Numbered from the stretch's first letter, positions 45,285-53,497 are shown. The stretch is 64,000 bases of DNA from Acetobacteraceae bacterium (GCA_004843165.1 CP039459.1:1751001-1815000); one strand, 5' to 3'. Numbers and translations are program-made. The notes: a model not told the origin generated them from the sequence alone.

Positions 45285-45701
45285 TTAGAGATTATTGGAA
45301 TGCATGAAAGATTGAATAAGAGGGATGAGCGGAATATCTGCTGGCGGCATTTCAAAATTTTCAAGCTCTTCTGGAGAGATATAGCTTAGAACTTGATTTT
45401 CTTTTCCAGAGGGGGTGCCTTGCCATTGCCGAATGAGAAAAACAGGCATCAATAAATGAAATTTACCGCAGTCAAAGCTTGTAAAGGTTAATGCTTTCAT
45501 ATCTTCGAGGGAAACATGAATGCCAAGCTCTTCCTGGAGTTCACGTTGGAGAGCTATTTCCGGTGTTTCTCCGGGTTCAATTTTACCGCCGGGAAGCTCC
45601 CACAGGCCGGCCATTGGCTTTCCCTCAGGTCTTTGGGCAATAAGAATTTTATTATTTTGATTGATGAGGAGGGCAGCAGAAACAAGAAGAAGTGAAGTCA
45701 T
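45285..45701 (-). CDS. mutT: NUDIX hydrolase, MutT type (8-oxo-dGTP diphosphatase)
   Basis: A 138-residue protein with a complete NUDIX box at about residues 38-60 (GGKIEPGETPEIALQRELQEE), preceded by RPEGKPMAGLWELPGG as in MutT. It probably removes 8-oxo-dGTP from the nucleotide pool and so prevents mutation. It lies directly upstream of the CinA-type gene on the minus strand and diverges from yajC. Confidence 0.9.
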   Translation of the reverse strand: MTSLLLVSAALLINQNNKILIAQRPEGKPMAGLWELPGGKIEPGETPEIALQRELQEELGIHVSLEDMKALTFTSFDCGKFHLLMPVFLIRQWQGTPSGKENQVLSYISPEELENFEMPPADIPLIPLIQSFMHSNNL

Positions 45702-45789
45702 GGGTATCCATATAAATCATATGCGGATAGAAGAGGGAGATAATTTAAAAGGAGTTTACTTCTTTTTTAGATAGAAGAGGATAGAAGAA

Positions 45790-46149
45790 ATGTTGAGTTT
45801 ATTATTTTCTCCAGCCTATGCAGATGGTGTGGCTGGTGCAGCGCCTGCGGGTGGCTCCATCTTGGATGCCGCTTTCCAATTTGGGCCGATCTTACTTATT
45901 TTTGTTGTTTTTTATTTTTTACTGATTCGTCCTCAGCAAAAAAGACAGAAAATTTTGAAAGAGCAATTGGCGAATTTAAGACGTGGCGATCAAGTCATTA
46001 CAGCGGGCGGAATTATTGCGGAAGTCCAAGCAACACGTCCGGAATCAACAGAAGTTGAAGTACTTATTGCACCGAATGTTAAAGTAAAGGTTGCGCGTCA
46101 GACCATTGCATCTGTTATTCCGAAATTAAAGCCTGCAAACGAAGTTTAA
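45790..46149 (+). CDS. yajC: preprotein translocase subunit YajC
   Basis: A 119-residue protein with one transmembrane helix (FGPILLIFVVFYFLLI) directly followed by RPQQKRQKILKEQLANLRRGDQVITAGGI, the YajC signature. YajC associates with SecDF at the Sec translocon. An N-terminal Ala/Gly-rich stretch precedes the helix. In many alphaproteobacteria secD and secF follow, but here a terminator and the converging sodB come next. Confidence 0.95.
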   Translation: MLSLLFSPAYADGVAGAAPAGGSILDAAFQFGPILLIFVVFYFLLIRPQQKRQKILKEQLANLRRGDQVITAGGIIAEVQATRPESTEVEVLIAPNVKVKVARQTIASVIPKLKPANEV

Positions 46150-46182
46150 TAAACTGTTATCTCTCTATGGATGAGATAAGAA

Positions 46183-46212
46183 AAAGGCCTGCTTTATAAA
46201 AGGCAGGCCTTT
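46183..46212. terminator. terminator between yajC and sodB
   Basis: AAAGGCCTGC (46183-46192) and GCAGGCCTTT (46203-46212) form a hairpin with A-rich and T-rich flanks between two converging genes, so it may work in both directions. Confidence 0.85.
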
Positions 46213-46222
46213 CGTATTGGGA

Positions 46223-46831
46223 TTAAGCTTGTTTTAAAACTTCTTCCGCAAAGGTATAGTTGGCAAGATTATTTAAAAAATTGTCTGTGAAGTCAGGCCT
46301 GCGGTTTTGGAAGTCCAAATAGTAGGCGTGTTCCCAAACATCCATTACCAAAAGCGCTTTGCCTGTATTTTGAGACAGCGGACTTTCTGCATTTGGTGTT
46401 TTTGTTACAGCAAGCTTACCTTCAGAGGTTAGGACAAGCCATGCCCAGCCGGAGCCAAATTGTGTGGTTGCGGCAGTTTTAAAAGCTGTCTTGAACGCCT
46501 CAACGCTTCCAAAATCTTCTTTGATTTTTGCTTCTAGCGTTGCAGGGATCTTACCGCCATCTGGGGAAAGGCTTTTCCAAAAGAGAGAATGGTTGTAATG
46601 CTGACCCGCATTGTTAAGAACGGCAGAAAGTTCTGGTTTTTTAGCCGCAAATTTTACCAGTTCTTCTAGGCTTTTTCCTTGAAGTTCAGGATTTTTTTCA
46701 ACCAAACCGTTCAGTGCATTAACATAACCTTGATGATGCTTTCCGTGATGAAGGTCTAGTGTTTCCTTTTTCATGCCTTTTTCAGCAAGCGCTGTGTCGG
46801 CAAAAGGTAAGGGAGGAAGTTGAAAGCTCAT
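46223..46831 (-). CDS. sodB: superoxide dismutase (Fe type)
   Basis: A 202-residue cytoplasmic SOD converting superoxide to peroxide and oxygen. Metal ligands lie in DLHHGKHHQGYV, HYNHSLFW and MDVWEHAYYLDF. The AATTQFGSGWAWL segment, with Gln before FGSGW, is characteristic of iron rather than manganese enzymes. The ATG at 46831 has GAGGA 5 bases upstream; an ATG four codons earlier is less likely because it overlaps that site. Confidence 0.95.
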   Translation of the reverse strand: MSFQLPPLPFADTALAEKGMKKETLDLHHGKHHQGYVNALNGLVEKNPELQGKSLEELVKFAAKKPELSAVLNNAGQHYNHSLFWKSLSPDGGKIPATLEAKIKEDFGSVEAFKTAFKTAATTQFGSGWAWLVLTSEGKLAVTKTPNAESPLSQNTGKALLVMDVWEHAYYLDFQNRRPDFTDNFLNNLANYTFAEEVLKQA

Positions 46832-47134
46832 TTTTGTCCTCATGTATCATGACTCATTTTAAAGGCGATAAAATATCGCTTTAATAGCCTTATAGATGGG
46901 TGGAGAAGGGAAAAAATCAAGATGTGGATTATGCTTTTGGCGCAATCTTTTGAAGAAAAGAAAGGCATTTATATATATCTGTTTTGAAAATTGCAGCGGG
47001 ATGTATATAATTCTTTAATGATAAAGAGATAAAAATATGTTATGCAAATATGTTCTACTCTGAGTGAACAATGCGTCGTTGTGCGCTATGCATGATAAAA
47101 TCAAGAATTGGCAGTTGAAATTTAGGAATTAAAT
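46832..47134. other. 303-base intergenic region between sodB and rpoZ
   Basis: No gene is seen. It must hold the divergent promoters of sodB (-) and rpoZ (+). A short inverted repeat GCGAT/ATCGC lies near 46866-46880 on the sodB side, and the rpoZ side is AT-rich. TAGGA precedes the rpoZ ATG. No known riboswitch or small RNA was recognised. Confidence 0.5.
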
Positions 47135-47476
47135 ATGGCACGCGTTACCGTTGAGGATTGTATTGAAAAAGTTCAAAACCGCTTTGAACTCATTCTACTG
47201 GCAGCTCGGAGAGCCCGTTCGCTTTCTTGTGGGGAAGAGCTAACCCTTCCAAGAGATAACGATAAAAATACAGTTGTTGCACTTCGTGAAATTGCCGAAG
47301 AAAAAATCAGCCCTGAAAAACTCAGAGAATCTATTATCCATTCTTTTGTTGCTACCCCTAAAGATGAAGCAGATGAGGATGAGGGTGAAGATTTGACAAT
47401 CCCAGAACAAAATGTTTTCGGTTTGCAAGAAATTTTACCTGATGAAAGTTCATCTGGGGACGATAACGAATTTTAA
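47135..47476 (+). CDS. rpoZ: DNA-directed RNA polymerase subunit omega
   Basis: The gene encodes 113 residues. The N-terminal 70 match omega ([48 protein letters not shown]), which assists RNA polymerase assembly by chaperoning beta-prime. A TAGGA site precedes the ATG. The acidic C-terminal tail is typical of alphaproteobacterial omega. rel follows after about 40 bases, a common arrangement that links omega with (p)ppGpp synthesis. Confidence 0.95.
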   Translation: MARVTVEDCIEKVQNRFELILLAARRARSLSCGEELTLPRDNDKNTVVALREIAEEKISPEKLRESIIHSFVATPKDEADEDEGEDLTIPEQNVFGLQEILPDESSSGDDNEF

Positions 47477-47515
47477 TATTCGTTTTTAACAAATAGATTT
47501 TGATTGTCTAAGACA

Positions 47516-49081
47516 ATGGATCTTCCCGTAAAGCTTGCTGGATATATTGAAGAGACAGTGGGCCAAGCTTGGGAAAAGGAACTAGCGTCCCTTTTGTTCT
47601 CATATCTTCCAGAAGAGGAGGTGTTGAGAGTTAAGAAATCCCTTATTTTTGCTGCCAATGCGCATGGTGATCAGAGTAGGGATAGTGGTGAGTTGTATAT
47701 CACACATCCTATCTCTGTCGCTGTTTTTCTGGCGCGCTGGAAAATGGATGCCTCCGTCATTATGGGGGCATTTCTCCATGATGTTCCTGAGGATACAGGC
47801 ATTTCTCTCAAAGAACTTTCTCAGATCTTTGGGGAAGAAGTTGCTTTCTTGGTTAGCGGTGTCACCAAGCTTACAAAAATGGAGCTGCATCCTGTTGGTC
47901 ATAAGCAGGCACAGAATTTCCGGAAGCTTGTTTTGGCAATGGCAAAAGATGTTCGTGTTCTGTTAATTAAATTAGCCGATCGCTTACATAATATTAGTAC
48001 ATTACATCATGTAAAATCGGAGGAAAGACGTCGTCGTATTGCGACGGAGACGCTGCTGATTTATGTTCCACTGGCCGAGCGGCTTGGGATGTATGAGGTG
48101 AAAAACCTTTTAGAACGGCAAGCCTTCTCAATGTCCGAGCCTCATGCAGATATTGCTATTCGTGAGCATATCAATTACTTGCGGGCAGATGGTGGGGAAG
48201 ATATTGATTCAATTGTTTCTGCGCTTGTAAAAATATGCACGGATTCAGGGTATGGATCAGCGGAAGTCGCAGGACGTGAAAAAACCCCTTATTCAATTTG
48301 GCGAAAAATAAATGCAGGACAGCTAAAAGTTACACAGCTTTCTGATATTTTAGCATTTCGAATTATCGTTGAAAAAGAGGCAGACTGTTACGCTGTTTTG
48401 GGGGCTCTGCATAAAGCCTATCGTGCAGTTAATGGGAAGTTTAAGGATTACATCTCCTCTCCCAAGCCAAATGGTTATCAATCCCTTCATACGGTTTTAA
48501 ATCTACAGGCTAGAAGCCATCGTATTGAAATCCAGATTAGAACCAAACGCATGCATGAGCAGGCTGAGCATGGGGTGAGTGCGCATTGGATTTATAAAGA
48601 ACAGGCTTCGCTTTCCTCTAAAGATCGAATGAAGTGGCTTGAAAGCTTGAGCTATGTTGCAGAAAACGCTGTTGATGCAAGGGCTTTTGAGATTGATTCC
48701 CGTTTAGAACTCTATGAGGATGAGGTTTTTTGTTTTACACCGCGCGGTGACATTGTTTGTCTTCCAGCAGGCGCAACGCCGATTGATTTTGCTTATGCTG
48801 TACATACAGAAATTGGGGATCACTGTGTCGGCAGTAAAATTAATGGAAAATGGAGCAATCTTTCAGATGTTCTTGAAAATGGTGATGAGGTTAAAATTAT
48901 TACCGCCATTGATGCGATGCCGGAAAGAAGTTGGGTCGATAAAGTTGTTAGTGGCAAGGCGAGAACCAGAGTACGTCAGGCAGTCCAGAAAATTGACCTT
49001 CTGGCCTATCAAAAAAAGGGCGCCGTGATCTGGCGCAAATTTTTAGTGAGGCCGGTGTTTCTGGGAGTGAAGAGATTTTAG
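47516..49081 (+). CDS. rel: Rel, bifunctional (p)ppGpp synthetase/hydrolase, 5' part (zero frame)
   Basis: This frame encodes 521 residues: the HD hydrolase (ITHPISVAVFLARW, FLHDVPEDTG at about 86-95, KLADRLHNISTLHHV), the synthetase (EKTPYSIWRKINA, DILAFRIIV, FKDYISSPKPNGYQSLHT, EIQIRTKRMHEQAEHGVSAH) and a TGS domain (EVFCFTPRGDIVCLPAGATPIDFAY). At 49012-49018 the coding sense passes into the -1 frame; without a shift 20 unrelated residues follow to TAG at 49079. Catalytic motifs look intact, so even the short product could be active but unregulated. The ATG at 47516 is chosen; TTG at 47504 is possible. It follows rpoZ. Confidence 0.9.
   Translation: MDLPVKLAGYIEETVGQAWEKELASLLFSYLPEEEVLRVKKSLIFAANAHGDQSRDSGELYITHPISVAVFLARWKMDASVIMGAFLHDVPEDTGISLKELSQIFGEEVAFLVSGVTKLTKMELHPVGHKQAQNFRKLVLAMAKDVRVLLIKLADRLHNISTLHHVKSEERRRRIATETLLIYVPLAERLGMYEVKNLLERQAFSMSEPHADIAIREHINYLRADGGEDIDSIVSALVKICTDSGYGSAEVAGREKTPYSIWRKINAGQLKVTQLSDILAFRIIVEKEADCYAVLGALHKAYRAVNGKFKDYISSPKPNGYQSLHTVLNLQARSHRIEIQIRTKRMHEQAEHGVSAHWIYKEQASLSSKDRMKWLESLSYVAENAVDARAFEIDSRLELYEDEVFCFTPRGDIVCLPAGATPIDFAYAVHTEIGDHCVGSKINGKWSNLSDVLENGDEVKIITAIDAMPERSWVDKVVSGKARTRVRQAVQKIDLLAYQKKGAVIWRKFLVRPVFLGVKRF
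49012..49018 (+). other. A AAA AAG slippery heptamer at the rel frame junction
   Basis: The zero-frame codons are CAA (49010-49012), AAA and AAG, so A AAA AAG is in the exact phase for tandem -1 slippage, as in E. coli dnaX. After slippage the next codon is GGG at 49018 and the frame continues into the Rel C-terminal region. Flanking hairpins are CCAGAA/TTCTGG (48985-49004) upstream and GCGCC/GGCGC (49020-49036) only 1 base downstream, closer than usual for a stimulator. No upstream Shine-Dalgarno-like stimulator is evident. A plain A7/A8 indel gives the same picture. Confidence 0.6.
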
Positions 49082-49731
49082 CGACAACATTGGATCGTTT
49101 TTCCTGTAGCTCTTTATTTGTGCTTTATCAAAAGGTTGGTTTAAATCTCATTTCACCCGAAGAAGTACTTCAAGCCATTTACCCAAGAATTTCCTCTGGT
49201 GATATTGATTTAGCAAAGGAAATGGTTCCTCTTGTAGATGGTATTAGCTCTCTTATTCAGGAATGGGAGGATATTCATGCAAGTGGGGGGATGCATTTAG
49301 CGCTTGCTTCTTGTTGTGCGCCACTTCCGGGAGACAGTGTCTGTGCTGTTTTGGATGCTTCAAATATTTGCACAATACATCGTTCAGAATGTCCTAAATT
49401 GGCAACAAAAGAAGAGTCAAGCTTTCCTGTTATGTGGAACTTGGATAAACAGGATGTCTATCCGCATTTATTAAATGCACATCTTCTTTTGGTTGTTGAT
49501 CCACGTTTAGAGGCAACGGCGGGGATTGTTCCTTTGGCGGAAGCTCATGGTTCTGTACTAGAGCGAATGAATGTTGTGATGCGTAAAGACAGGTTTGCAG
49601 AAATTCAGATGGATCTGAAGGTCCCCTCTTGGGAGAAGCTTAGAGAGCTTGTTGAGATTATGCAGAAACGCTCAGGCTTTTTTCATGCGGCAAGAGCAAT
49701 TTTTCCTTTGATAGAGGGCGAGGTTTTATGA
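49018..49731 (+). CDS. rel: Rel C-terminal regulatory part (-1 frame)
   Basis: From GGG at 49018 this frame gives 237 residues starting GRRDLAQIFSEAGVSGSEE, the helical domain that normally follows TGS in Rel/SpoT. It continues with the conserved Cys/His region (LALASCCAPLPGD and TIHRSECPKL) and a C-terminal ACT domain (LLLVVDPRLEATAGIVPLAEA). These parts sense the ribosome and tRNA state and balance synthesis against hydrolysis. No good start codon exists for separate translation; the first is TTG at 49090, without a ribosome binding site. Joined to the 5' part it makes about 738 residues, normal for Rel. Its stop overlaps acpS (ATGA). Confidence 0.85.
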   Translation, partial: GRRDLAQIFSEAGVSGSEEILATTLDRFSCSSLFVLYQKVGLNLISPEEVLQAIYPRISSGDIDLAKEMVPLVDGISSLIQEWEDIHASGGMHLALASCCAPLPGDSVCAVLDASNICTIHRSECPKLATKEESSFPVMWNLDKQDVYPHLLNAHLLLVVDPRLEATAGIVPLAEAHGSVLERMNVVMRKDRFAEIQMDLKVPSWEKLRELVEIMQKRSGFFHAARAIFPLIEGEVL

Positions 49732-50126
49732 TTATAGGTATAGGAATTGATCTATGCCGCATTACAAGAATTGAGGAGATTATCGACCGTTTTGGAGATA
49801 GTTTTTTAGAGCGTGTTTTTTCCAAAGAAGAACGTGATTATGCCGATCAATTTAATTTTAAATTGCGTGCGGCGGCTTATGCAAAACGTTGGGCCGCAAA
49901 GGAAGCCTGTGCGAAGGCATTAGGAACCGGTTTTGGAAAACATGTAAGCTTTCAAGATATTGTTGTGCTTCGAAATCAGGCAGGGGCTCCTTCTTTGAAG
50001 TTAACAGGGGGCGCCTTGGCCGTTTTGAAAGAGAAAACACAAAACAATGCGCAGGCAAAGGCTTTTTTAAGTCTTACAGATGATCCGCCATTTGCAATGG
50101 CGCAGGTTATTCTTGAAAATATCTAA
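49728..50126 (+). CDS. acpS: holo-[acyl-carrier-protein] synthase
   Basis: A 132-residue phosphopantetheinyl transferase that activates acyl carrier protein with coenzyme A. The signature IIGIGIDLCRITRIEEI with the metal-binding Asp and the FSKEERDYAD plus YAKRWAAKEACAKALGTGF segments are clear. The ATG overlaps the rel stop by 4 bases. Being coupled to rel's 3' part, its translation may depend on ribosomes passing the rel frame junction. Confidence 0.94.
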   Translation: MIIGIGIDLCRITRIEEIIDRFGDSFLERVFSKEERDYADQFNFKLRAAAYAKRWAAKEACAKALGTGFGKHVSFQDIVVLRNQAGAPSLKLTGGALAVLKEKTQNNAQAKAFLSLTDDPPFAMAQVILENI

Positions 50127-50167
50127 AATTAAGATGATTATTATAAATAAGGGTAATAAATAAAAGA

Positions 50168-51043
50168 ATGGATAATAAGCAGATAGATATAAAAGAGCTT
50201 TTGAAGCGGGCGAAGGAAGATGGCTGGTTTCTTTTTTTAGGACAGATGTTTTTTCTACTTTGCTTAGTCTTTAGCGTTAGAACATTTGTTTTTCAGCCTT
50301 TCACTATTCCTTCGGGATCTATGGTGCCGACCTTGCTTGTCGGGGATTATATCTCTGTGACGAAATATGATTATGGCTACTCCCGTTATTCTTTTCCTTT
50401 TCCCTTACCTTTTTTAAAGGGAAGGATTTTTGAATCTCTGCCTAAGCATGGGGATGTTGTTGTTTTTCGTTTCACACAGGATACGTCCATTGATTATATT
50501 AAGCGAGTTGTTGGGCTTCCAGGAGACCATATCCAGCTTAAGCATGGAACAGTTTATCTAAATAACGTGCCACTAACACGAAATTTTCAAGGAGAGCGTG
50601 ATTACCCTAATCGAGAGGGACGCAACTGGAATGGCAAAGAATATTGGGAAGAAACAACAAATCAGGAATCCGGAAAAATCCTAAAAAGGGATTACCGTAT
50701 TTTACAGCAAACAGAGTATGGCGCGGCAAGCAATACGGCAGAATATATTGTGCCGCCAAATTGTTTGTTTGTAATGGGTGACAACCGTGATGACAGTTCT
50801 GATAGTCGTTTTCAAGGCGGACGGGAAGGCGGGGCTTGCGCCACCCCGTTAGGCAGTAATTATATTGCTATGAGCGATCACGATTTGGGATTTGTGCCCC
50901 TTGAAAATGTCGAAGGGAAAGCGAGAACCGTTCTGTTTTCTCTAGATTTTGAACATCCTAAATGGGCTTTTTGGTACTGGCCTTTAGAATTTCGTTTTGA
51001 TCGTTTTTTCCATGCTATTAGAGAAAAAAGTGAGGGGAAATAA
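50168..51043 (+). CDS. lepB: signal peptidase I
   Basis: A 291-residue inner-membrane serine protease that cleaves Sec and Tat signal peptides. An N-terminal transmembrane helix (FLGQMFFLLCLVFSV) precedes box B with the nucleophile Ser51 (FTIPSGSMVPTLLVGD), box D with the general-base Lys (DYIKRVVGLPGD) and box E (FVMGDNRDDSSDSR). An insertion between boxes D and E (about residues 140-195) is Asn/Glu-rich. The stop overlaps the rnc start by one base (TAATG). Confidence 0.96.
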   Translation: MDNKQIDIKELLKRAKEDGWFLFLGQMFFLLCLVFSVRTFVFQPFTIPSGSMVPTLLVGDYISVTKYDYGYSRYSFPFPLPFLKGRIFESLPKHGDVVVFRFTQDTSIDYIKRVVGLPGDHIQLKHGTVYLNNVPLTRNFQGERDYPNREGRNWNGKEYWEETTNQESGKILKRDYRILQQTEYGAASNTAEYIVPPNCLFVMGDNRDDSSDSRFQGGREGGACATPLGSNYIAMSDHDLGFVPLENVEGKARTVLFSLDFEHPKWAFWYWPLEFRFDRFFHAIREKSEGK

Positions 51044-51747
51044 TGCCTTTTTCACAATTAGAAAAAGCTCTCGGCTATTCTTTTAGATCACAAGATCTTT
51101 TACGCCATGCCTTGAGGCACCGTTCGGCTCTTATGGATTTAAGAGGGGCACGGCGAAAAAAAATAGAAAAAAAAACAGCCTCGAATGAACGTTTGGAGTT
51201 TTTGGGAGACCGGGTTTTAAGCTTGGCGATGGCAACATGGCTTTTTGAAACCTTTCCTTCCGAAAGTGAAGGTAATCTTGCACTAAGACATAATGCTCTT
51301 GTTTCTGGGGATACAGTTGCAGAAGTCGCCAAAGAGATTGAACTTGAAAAAAGCCTGGAAATTGGTTTGAAAGAAAAAAATGTCCGTAATATTGCCTCCG
51401 TACGTGCTGATGCGATGGAAGCTATTTTAGGAAGTATTTATTTAGATAGTGGCTTTTTAGAAGCGAATGCAGTTATTCGCCGTCTATGGAAAAATCGTAT
51501 TCATGCCTACAAGGAGCCGCCGAAAGAATGGAAAGGCCGTTTGCAGGAATATCTTTTGGGAAAAGGGAAGCCACTACCTGTCTATACGATTGTAGAACGT
51601 AAAGGGACAGATCATGCCCCCGAATTCCGTATAAAGGTAGAAGGGGCAAGTCTATCAGCAGAAGGGATCGGCGGTAGTCGGCGTGAAGCAGAAAGAGAAG
51701 CAGCAGCAAATCTTTTTCATCTTTTGATAGAAGGAAACGCCAAGTGA
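51043..51747 (+). CDS. rnc: ribonuclease III
   Basis: A 234-residue double-strand-specific endoribonuclease that processes rRNA precursors and mRNAs. The RNase III signature NERLEFLGDRVLSLAMA and the second catalytic motif RADAMEAILGSIYLDSG are visible, followed by a C-terminal double-stranded RNA-binding domain (WKGRLQEYLLGKGKPLPVY, then GSRREAEREAAANLFHLL). The start is coupled to lepB, and its stop touches the era start, the classical lepB-rnc-era operon. Confidence 0.96.
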   Translation: MPFSQLEKALGYSFRSQDLLRHALRHRSALMDLRGARRKKIEKKTASNERLEFLGDRVLSLAMATWLFETFPSESEGNLALRHNALVSGDTVAEVAKEIELEKSLEIGLKEKNVRNIASVRADAMEAILGSIYLDSGFLEANAVIRRLWKNRIHAYKEPPKEWKGRLQEYLLGKGKPLPVYTIVERKGTDHAPEFRIKVEGASLSAEGIGGSRREAEREAAANLFHLLIEGNAK

Positions 51748-52682
51748 TGGAAAAGGAAAATATGTCCTCAGATTCAGAAGAAAAAACAGTGCGCTGTGGC
51801 TTTGTTGCGCTTTTAGGGGCACCGAATGCTGGAAAATCAACTTTTCTTAATAAGGCGGTTGGGGCAAGGGTTTCAATTGTAACACCTAAAGCGCAAACAA
51901 CCCGTATGCGTGCCAGAGGAATTGTCAATGAAGACAATACACAAATTATTTTTTGTGATGCGCCGGGTTTATTTAAACCGAAACGTAAATTTGACGAGGC
52001 AATGGTAGGTGCTGCATGGGATGGGTTAAGAGATGCTGACCTAGCATTGCTGGTTGTGGATGCAACAAAAGCGAAGAAGGAAGAAATTAAAAACATCTCA
52101 ATCGAAGCAGGTTTTAAGGCCAAAAAAGGGAATGTTCCTCTATGGCTTGTTCTGAACAAGATTGATGGGATGAAACGTGAACTTCTTTTGCCACTTGCTT
52201 CAGAGGTGATGGCCCAAAGCCAAGCAGACGAAGTTTTTATGATTAGTGCACTGACAGGCGATGGCATTAAAGGTCTGATGCAGAAACTGGCAAAGAAATT
52301 GCCTTTAGGGCCGTTTCATTTTCCAGATGATATGCTGACAGATATGCCGGAGCGAACATGGGTGGCAGAACTCATTCGGGAACAAGTTTTTTTACAAACG
52401 CATGATGAGCTTCCTTATGATTCAACGGTGGAGATCCAGAGCTATAAAGAAAAAGAAGACGGTTCTATTCGAATTGATGCAAATGTTTATGTGATGCGTT
52501 CAGCACAAAAGGCTATTGTGATTGGTGAGGCAGGTAAGCGTATTAGGGAGATCGGTAAGCGTGCACGTGCTGCTGTCGAACATTCCTTAGGGCAAACATG
52601 TCATTTGTTTTTACAGGTAAAGGAAAGACCTAAATGGGACCAGGATCACCATAGGTTGCAAGAAATCAGACCAAAATTTTAA
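51747..52682 (+). CDS. era: GTPase Era
   Basis: A 311-residue GTPase required for 16S rRNA maturation and 30S assembly. The G-domain shows G1 GAPNAGKST, G3 DAPGLFKPKRKFDEAM, G4 NKID and G5 SAL. The C-terminal KH domain carries VIGEAGKRIREIGKRAR with the GxxG loop. The ATG at 51747 overlaps the rnc stop; the ATG at 51762 has AAGGA just upstream and is an alternative. recO, frequent downstream of era, is absent; pyrH follows after 86 bases. Confidence 0.96.
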   Translation: MEKENMSSDSEEKTVRCGFVALLGAPNAGKSTFLNKAVGARVSIVTPKAQTTRMRARGIVNEDNTQIIFCDAPGLFKPKRKFDEAMVGAAWDGLRDADLALLVVDATKAKKEEIKNISIEAGFKAKKGNVPLWLVLNKIDGMKRELLLPLASEVMAQSQADEVFMISALTGDGIKGLMQKLAKKLPLGPFHFPDDMLTDMPERTWVAELIREQVFLQTHDELPYDSTVEIQSYKEKEDGSIRIDANVYVMRSAQKAIVIGEAGKRIREIGKRARAAVEHSLGQTCHLFLQVKERPKWDQDHHRLQEIRPKF

Positions 52683-52768
52683 TTTATAACAAAAGATAAT
52701 AGATGATTGGATGCTTTTTTTAAGATATAAAAAGGCAACTTATCTGGCTTGACAGGAACCTTATTGTA

Positions 52769-53497
52769 ATGAATGAAATTTCTTCCCCCTATAAATATAA
52801 AAGAGTGCTTTTAAAGGTCTCTGGAGAGGCGTTAATGGGGCAAGGTAGCGGCGGCATAGATCCTCAGGTTGTTGACCGTATTGCTTCAGATATTGCGGCA
52901 GTTTCCAAAGCAGGTGTAGAGGTTTGTCTTGTTGTTGGTGGTGGAAATATCTTTAGAGGTGTTGCCGCAGCAGCAAAAGGTATGGATCGTGCGCAAGGTG
53001 ATTATGCAGGAATGTTGGCGACGGTCATCAATGCATTGCTCCTGCAAAATGCTTTGGAAAAAAATAATATTGAAACCCGTGTTATGACGGCCATTCATAT
53101 GGCTGCAATTGCAGAACCTTATATCCGTCGGCGTGCTTTGATGCATTTGGAAAAAGGTCGTGTTGTTATTTTTGGTGCCGGTACTGGAAATCCATTTTTC
53201 ACAACAGATACGGCTGCGGCTTTGCGGGCAAGCGAAATGGAATGTGATGTGCTTCTAAAAGGTACACAGGTTGACGGTGTCTATTCCGATGACCCGAACA
53301 AAAATCCGGAGGCAACACGCTATGAAACGCTTTCTTATATTGATGTTCTTTCTAAAAGTTTAAAAGTGATGGATGCTGCCGCAATTAGTTTGGCACGAGA
53401 AAAAAAGATTCCTATCGTTGTTTTTGATATCCATGAACATGGAAATTTTGCAAAGACATTGTGTGGTAAAGGGAAGTTTACAACGATTGCAGAGTAA
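52769..53497 (+). CDS. pyrH: uridylate kinase (UMP kinase)
   Basis: A 242-residue amino acid kinase-fold enzyme making UDP from UMP. Characteristic segments are [52 protein letters not shown] and [18 protein letters not shown]. The bacterial hexameric enzyme is regulated by GTP and UTP. It normally follows rpsB-tsf, but here the upstream gene is era. frr follows after 49 bases. Confidence 0.96.
   Translation: MNEISSPYKYKRVLLKVSGEALMGQGSGGIDPQVVDRIASDIAAVSKAGVEVCLVVGGGNIFRGVAAAAKGMDRAQGDYAGMLATVINALLLQNALEKNNIETRVMTAIHMAAIAEPYIRRRALMHLEKGRVVIFGAGTGNPFFTTDTAAALRASEMECDVLLKGTQVDGVYSDDPNKNPEATRYETLSYIDVLSKSLKVMDAAAISLAREKKIPIVVFDIHEHGNFAKTLCGKGKFTTIAE

Noticed and set aside
49020-49036. GCGCC/GGCGC hairpin as a classical frameshift stimulator
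   Set aside because: It begins 1 base after the heptamer, whereas working stimulators usually start about 5-9 bases downstream; kept only as a note.
49090-49731. Second part of rel as an independently translated gene starting at TTG 49090
   Set aside because: No ribosome binding site, and the similarity to Rel continues upstream in the same frame back to the A AAA AAG site.
52749-52754. Perfect TTGACA before pyrH
   Set aside because: A -10 at the right spacing would fall inside the pyrH coding sequence, so it cannot drive pyrH as a standard promoter.
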